A stretch of 7,734 nucleotides of DNA from Candidatus Hydrogenedentota bacterium (GTDB lineage: Bacteria > Hydrogenedentota > Hydrogenedentia > Hydrogenedentales > CAITNO01), in NCBI GenBank assembly GCA_029554925.1, contig JAKPUV010000496.1, positions 1 to 7,734 on the forward strand, given 5' to 3'. Below the pieces are notes generated by a model. It did not search any database. It was given only the letters and a program-made list of their open reading frames with translations, and was not told the origin of the DNA. This document shows, one piece after another, positions 7,291 through 7,734 of this stretch. The position numbers were made by a program, and so were the translations under genes. How positions within the stretch are numbered: the first letter of the stretch is position 1; the number at the start of each line of letters is the position of its first letter.

Positions 7291-7734
7291 ATGCGTACAG
7301 ACCGGAAAAAGGACCCGTCGCTGCCCCTCTCCCTGCTTCCCTGCCTGGCTCTGATGGGGGGGCTGTCGGTGAATGTCGCCCTGTTCCGAGACGGCGCGTC
7401 CGCCGGGCCCAACCAGATCACCCTGCTGCTCTCCGCCGTCTTCGCCGCCGTCCTCGCCAAAGTCTTCCTGGGCCGCTCCTACCGCGATCTGGAGCTGCGG
7501 GCCATCCAGTCCATCGTCCTCGCCATGGAGGCCGTCCTGATCCTGCTCATCGTCGGGTGCGTCATCGGCCTGTGGATCCTGTCCGGCGTCGTCCCCACCA
7601 TGATCGCCCTCGGCGTGCGCTTGATCCATCCCGCCGTGTTCCTGCCCGCCGCCTGCCTCGTGTGCGGCGTTGTGTCGCTGGCCGTCGGCAGCAGCTGGTC
7701 CACCATGGGCACCGTCGGCGTCGCCCTCATCGGC
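7291..7734 (+). CDS. nhaC: Na+/H+ antiporter NhaC (3' end cut by window edge)
   Basis: The first 148 residues of an inner-membrane Na+/H+ antiporter of the NhaC family; the frame stays open to the right edge. Four hydrophobic segments are visible: about 11-32, 42-60, 71-98 (with more hydrophobic residues to about 112), and 115-148. Family signatures are VGCVIGLWILSGVVPTMI (88-105) and VSLAVGSSWSTMGTVGVALIG (128-148), the GSSWST region being highly characteristic of NhaC. The start has GGAG 8 nt upstream. The gene is divergent from the toroid-protein gene across 129 nt and is the only plus-strand gene. It likely expels sodium and contributes to pH homeostasis. Confidence 0.93.
   Translation, partial: MRTDRKKDPSLPLSLLPCLALMGGLSVNVALFRDGASAGPNQITLLLSAVFAAVLAKVFLGRSYRDLELRAIQSIVLAMEAVLILLIVGCVIGLWILSGVVPTMIALGVRLIHPAVFLPAACLVCGVVSLAVGSSWSTMGTVGVALIG

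Noticed and set aside
7162..7629. N-terminal extension of the toroid-protein frame to 7629
   Set aside because: It would overlap the nhaC coding region antisense and hide a clear signal peptide inside the protein; the ATG at 7161 has AGAGGAG 8 nt upstream.

Overview
This is a very GC-rich bacterial window, probably from a metagenome-type or environmental genome. The combination of a Tat-exported Gfo/Idh/MocA oxidoreductase next to a secreted ThuA-like protein, a lipoprotein built from pseudopilin-like modules, and a cysteine-rich zinc-ribbon protein resembles Planctomycetota or Candidatus Hydrogenedentota. That placement is inference from gene content, not proven by any marker here.

Seven genes lie head-to-tail on the minus strand and one lies on the plus strand at the right edge. 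In minus-strand transcription order they are: an exported protein with a C-terminal QW/toroid-like repeat and a Pro/Ala tail (7161-6127); a small nine-cysteine protein 13 nt downstream (6113-5739); D-3-phosphoglycerate dehydrogenase serA (5611-4022); NADP-type isocitrate dehydrogenase icd (3945-2701); a lipoprotein with two pseudopilin-like modules (2556-1777); a Tat-signal Gfo/Idh/MocA oxidoreductase (1662-307); and a ThuA-like exported protein cut by the left edge (281-1). Divergent from all of these is the N-terminal half or so of a NhaC Na+/H+ antiporter (7291 to the right edge).

Every start proposed here has a purine-rich Shine-Dalgarno sequence 6-10 nt upstream. For the lipoprotein and icd this moves the start downstream of the longest open frame. 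Likely transcription units are toroid protein + zinc ribbon, serA (own promoter), icd (possibly with serA), the lipoprotein, and oxidoreductase + ThuA. serA and icd are core metabolism (serine synthesis and the TCA cycle). The oxidoreductase/ThuA pair is probably extracytoplasmic carbohydrate-related metabolism.

Non-coding structure is concentrated in two gaps. The icd-lipoprotein gap holds a composite array of four degenerate 7-mers running directly into five degenerate 9-mers. The 7-mers begin inside the icd stop codon, form a G-quadruplex motif on the RNA strand, and the 9-mers include a perfect 16-bp palindrome. The serA leader has the best sigma-70-type promoter in the window, followed by a terminator-like hairpin with a U7 tract and a second strong hairpin just before the ribosome binding site, an attenuator-like layout. 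A TATACT -10-like element recurs upstream of three genes. No RNA genes, insertion sequences, CRISPR arrays or phage genes were seen. No gap exceeds 150 bases.
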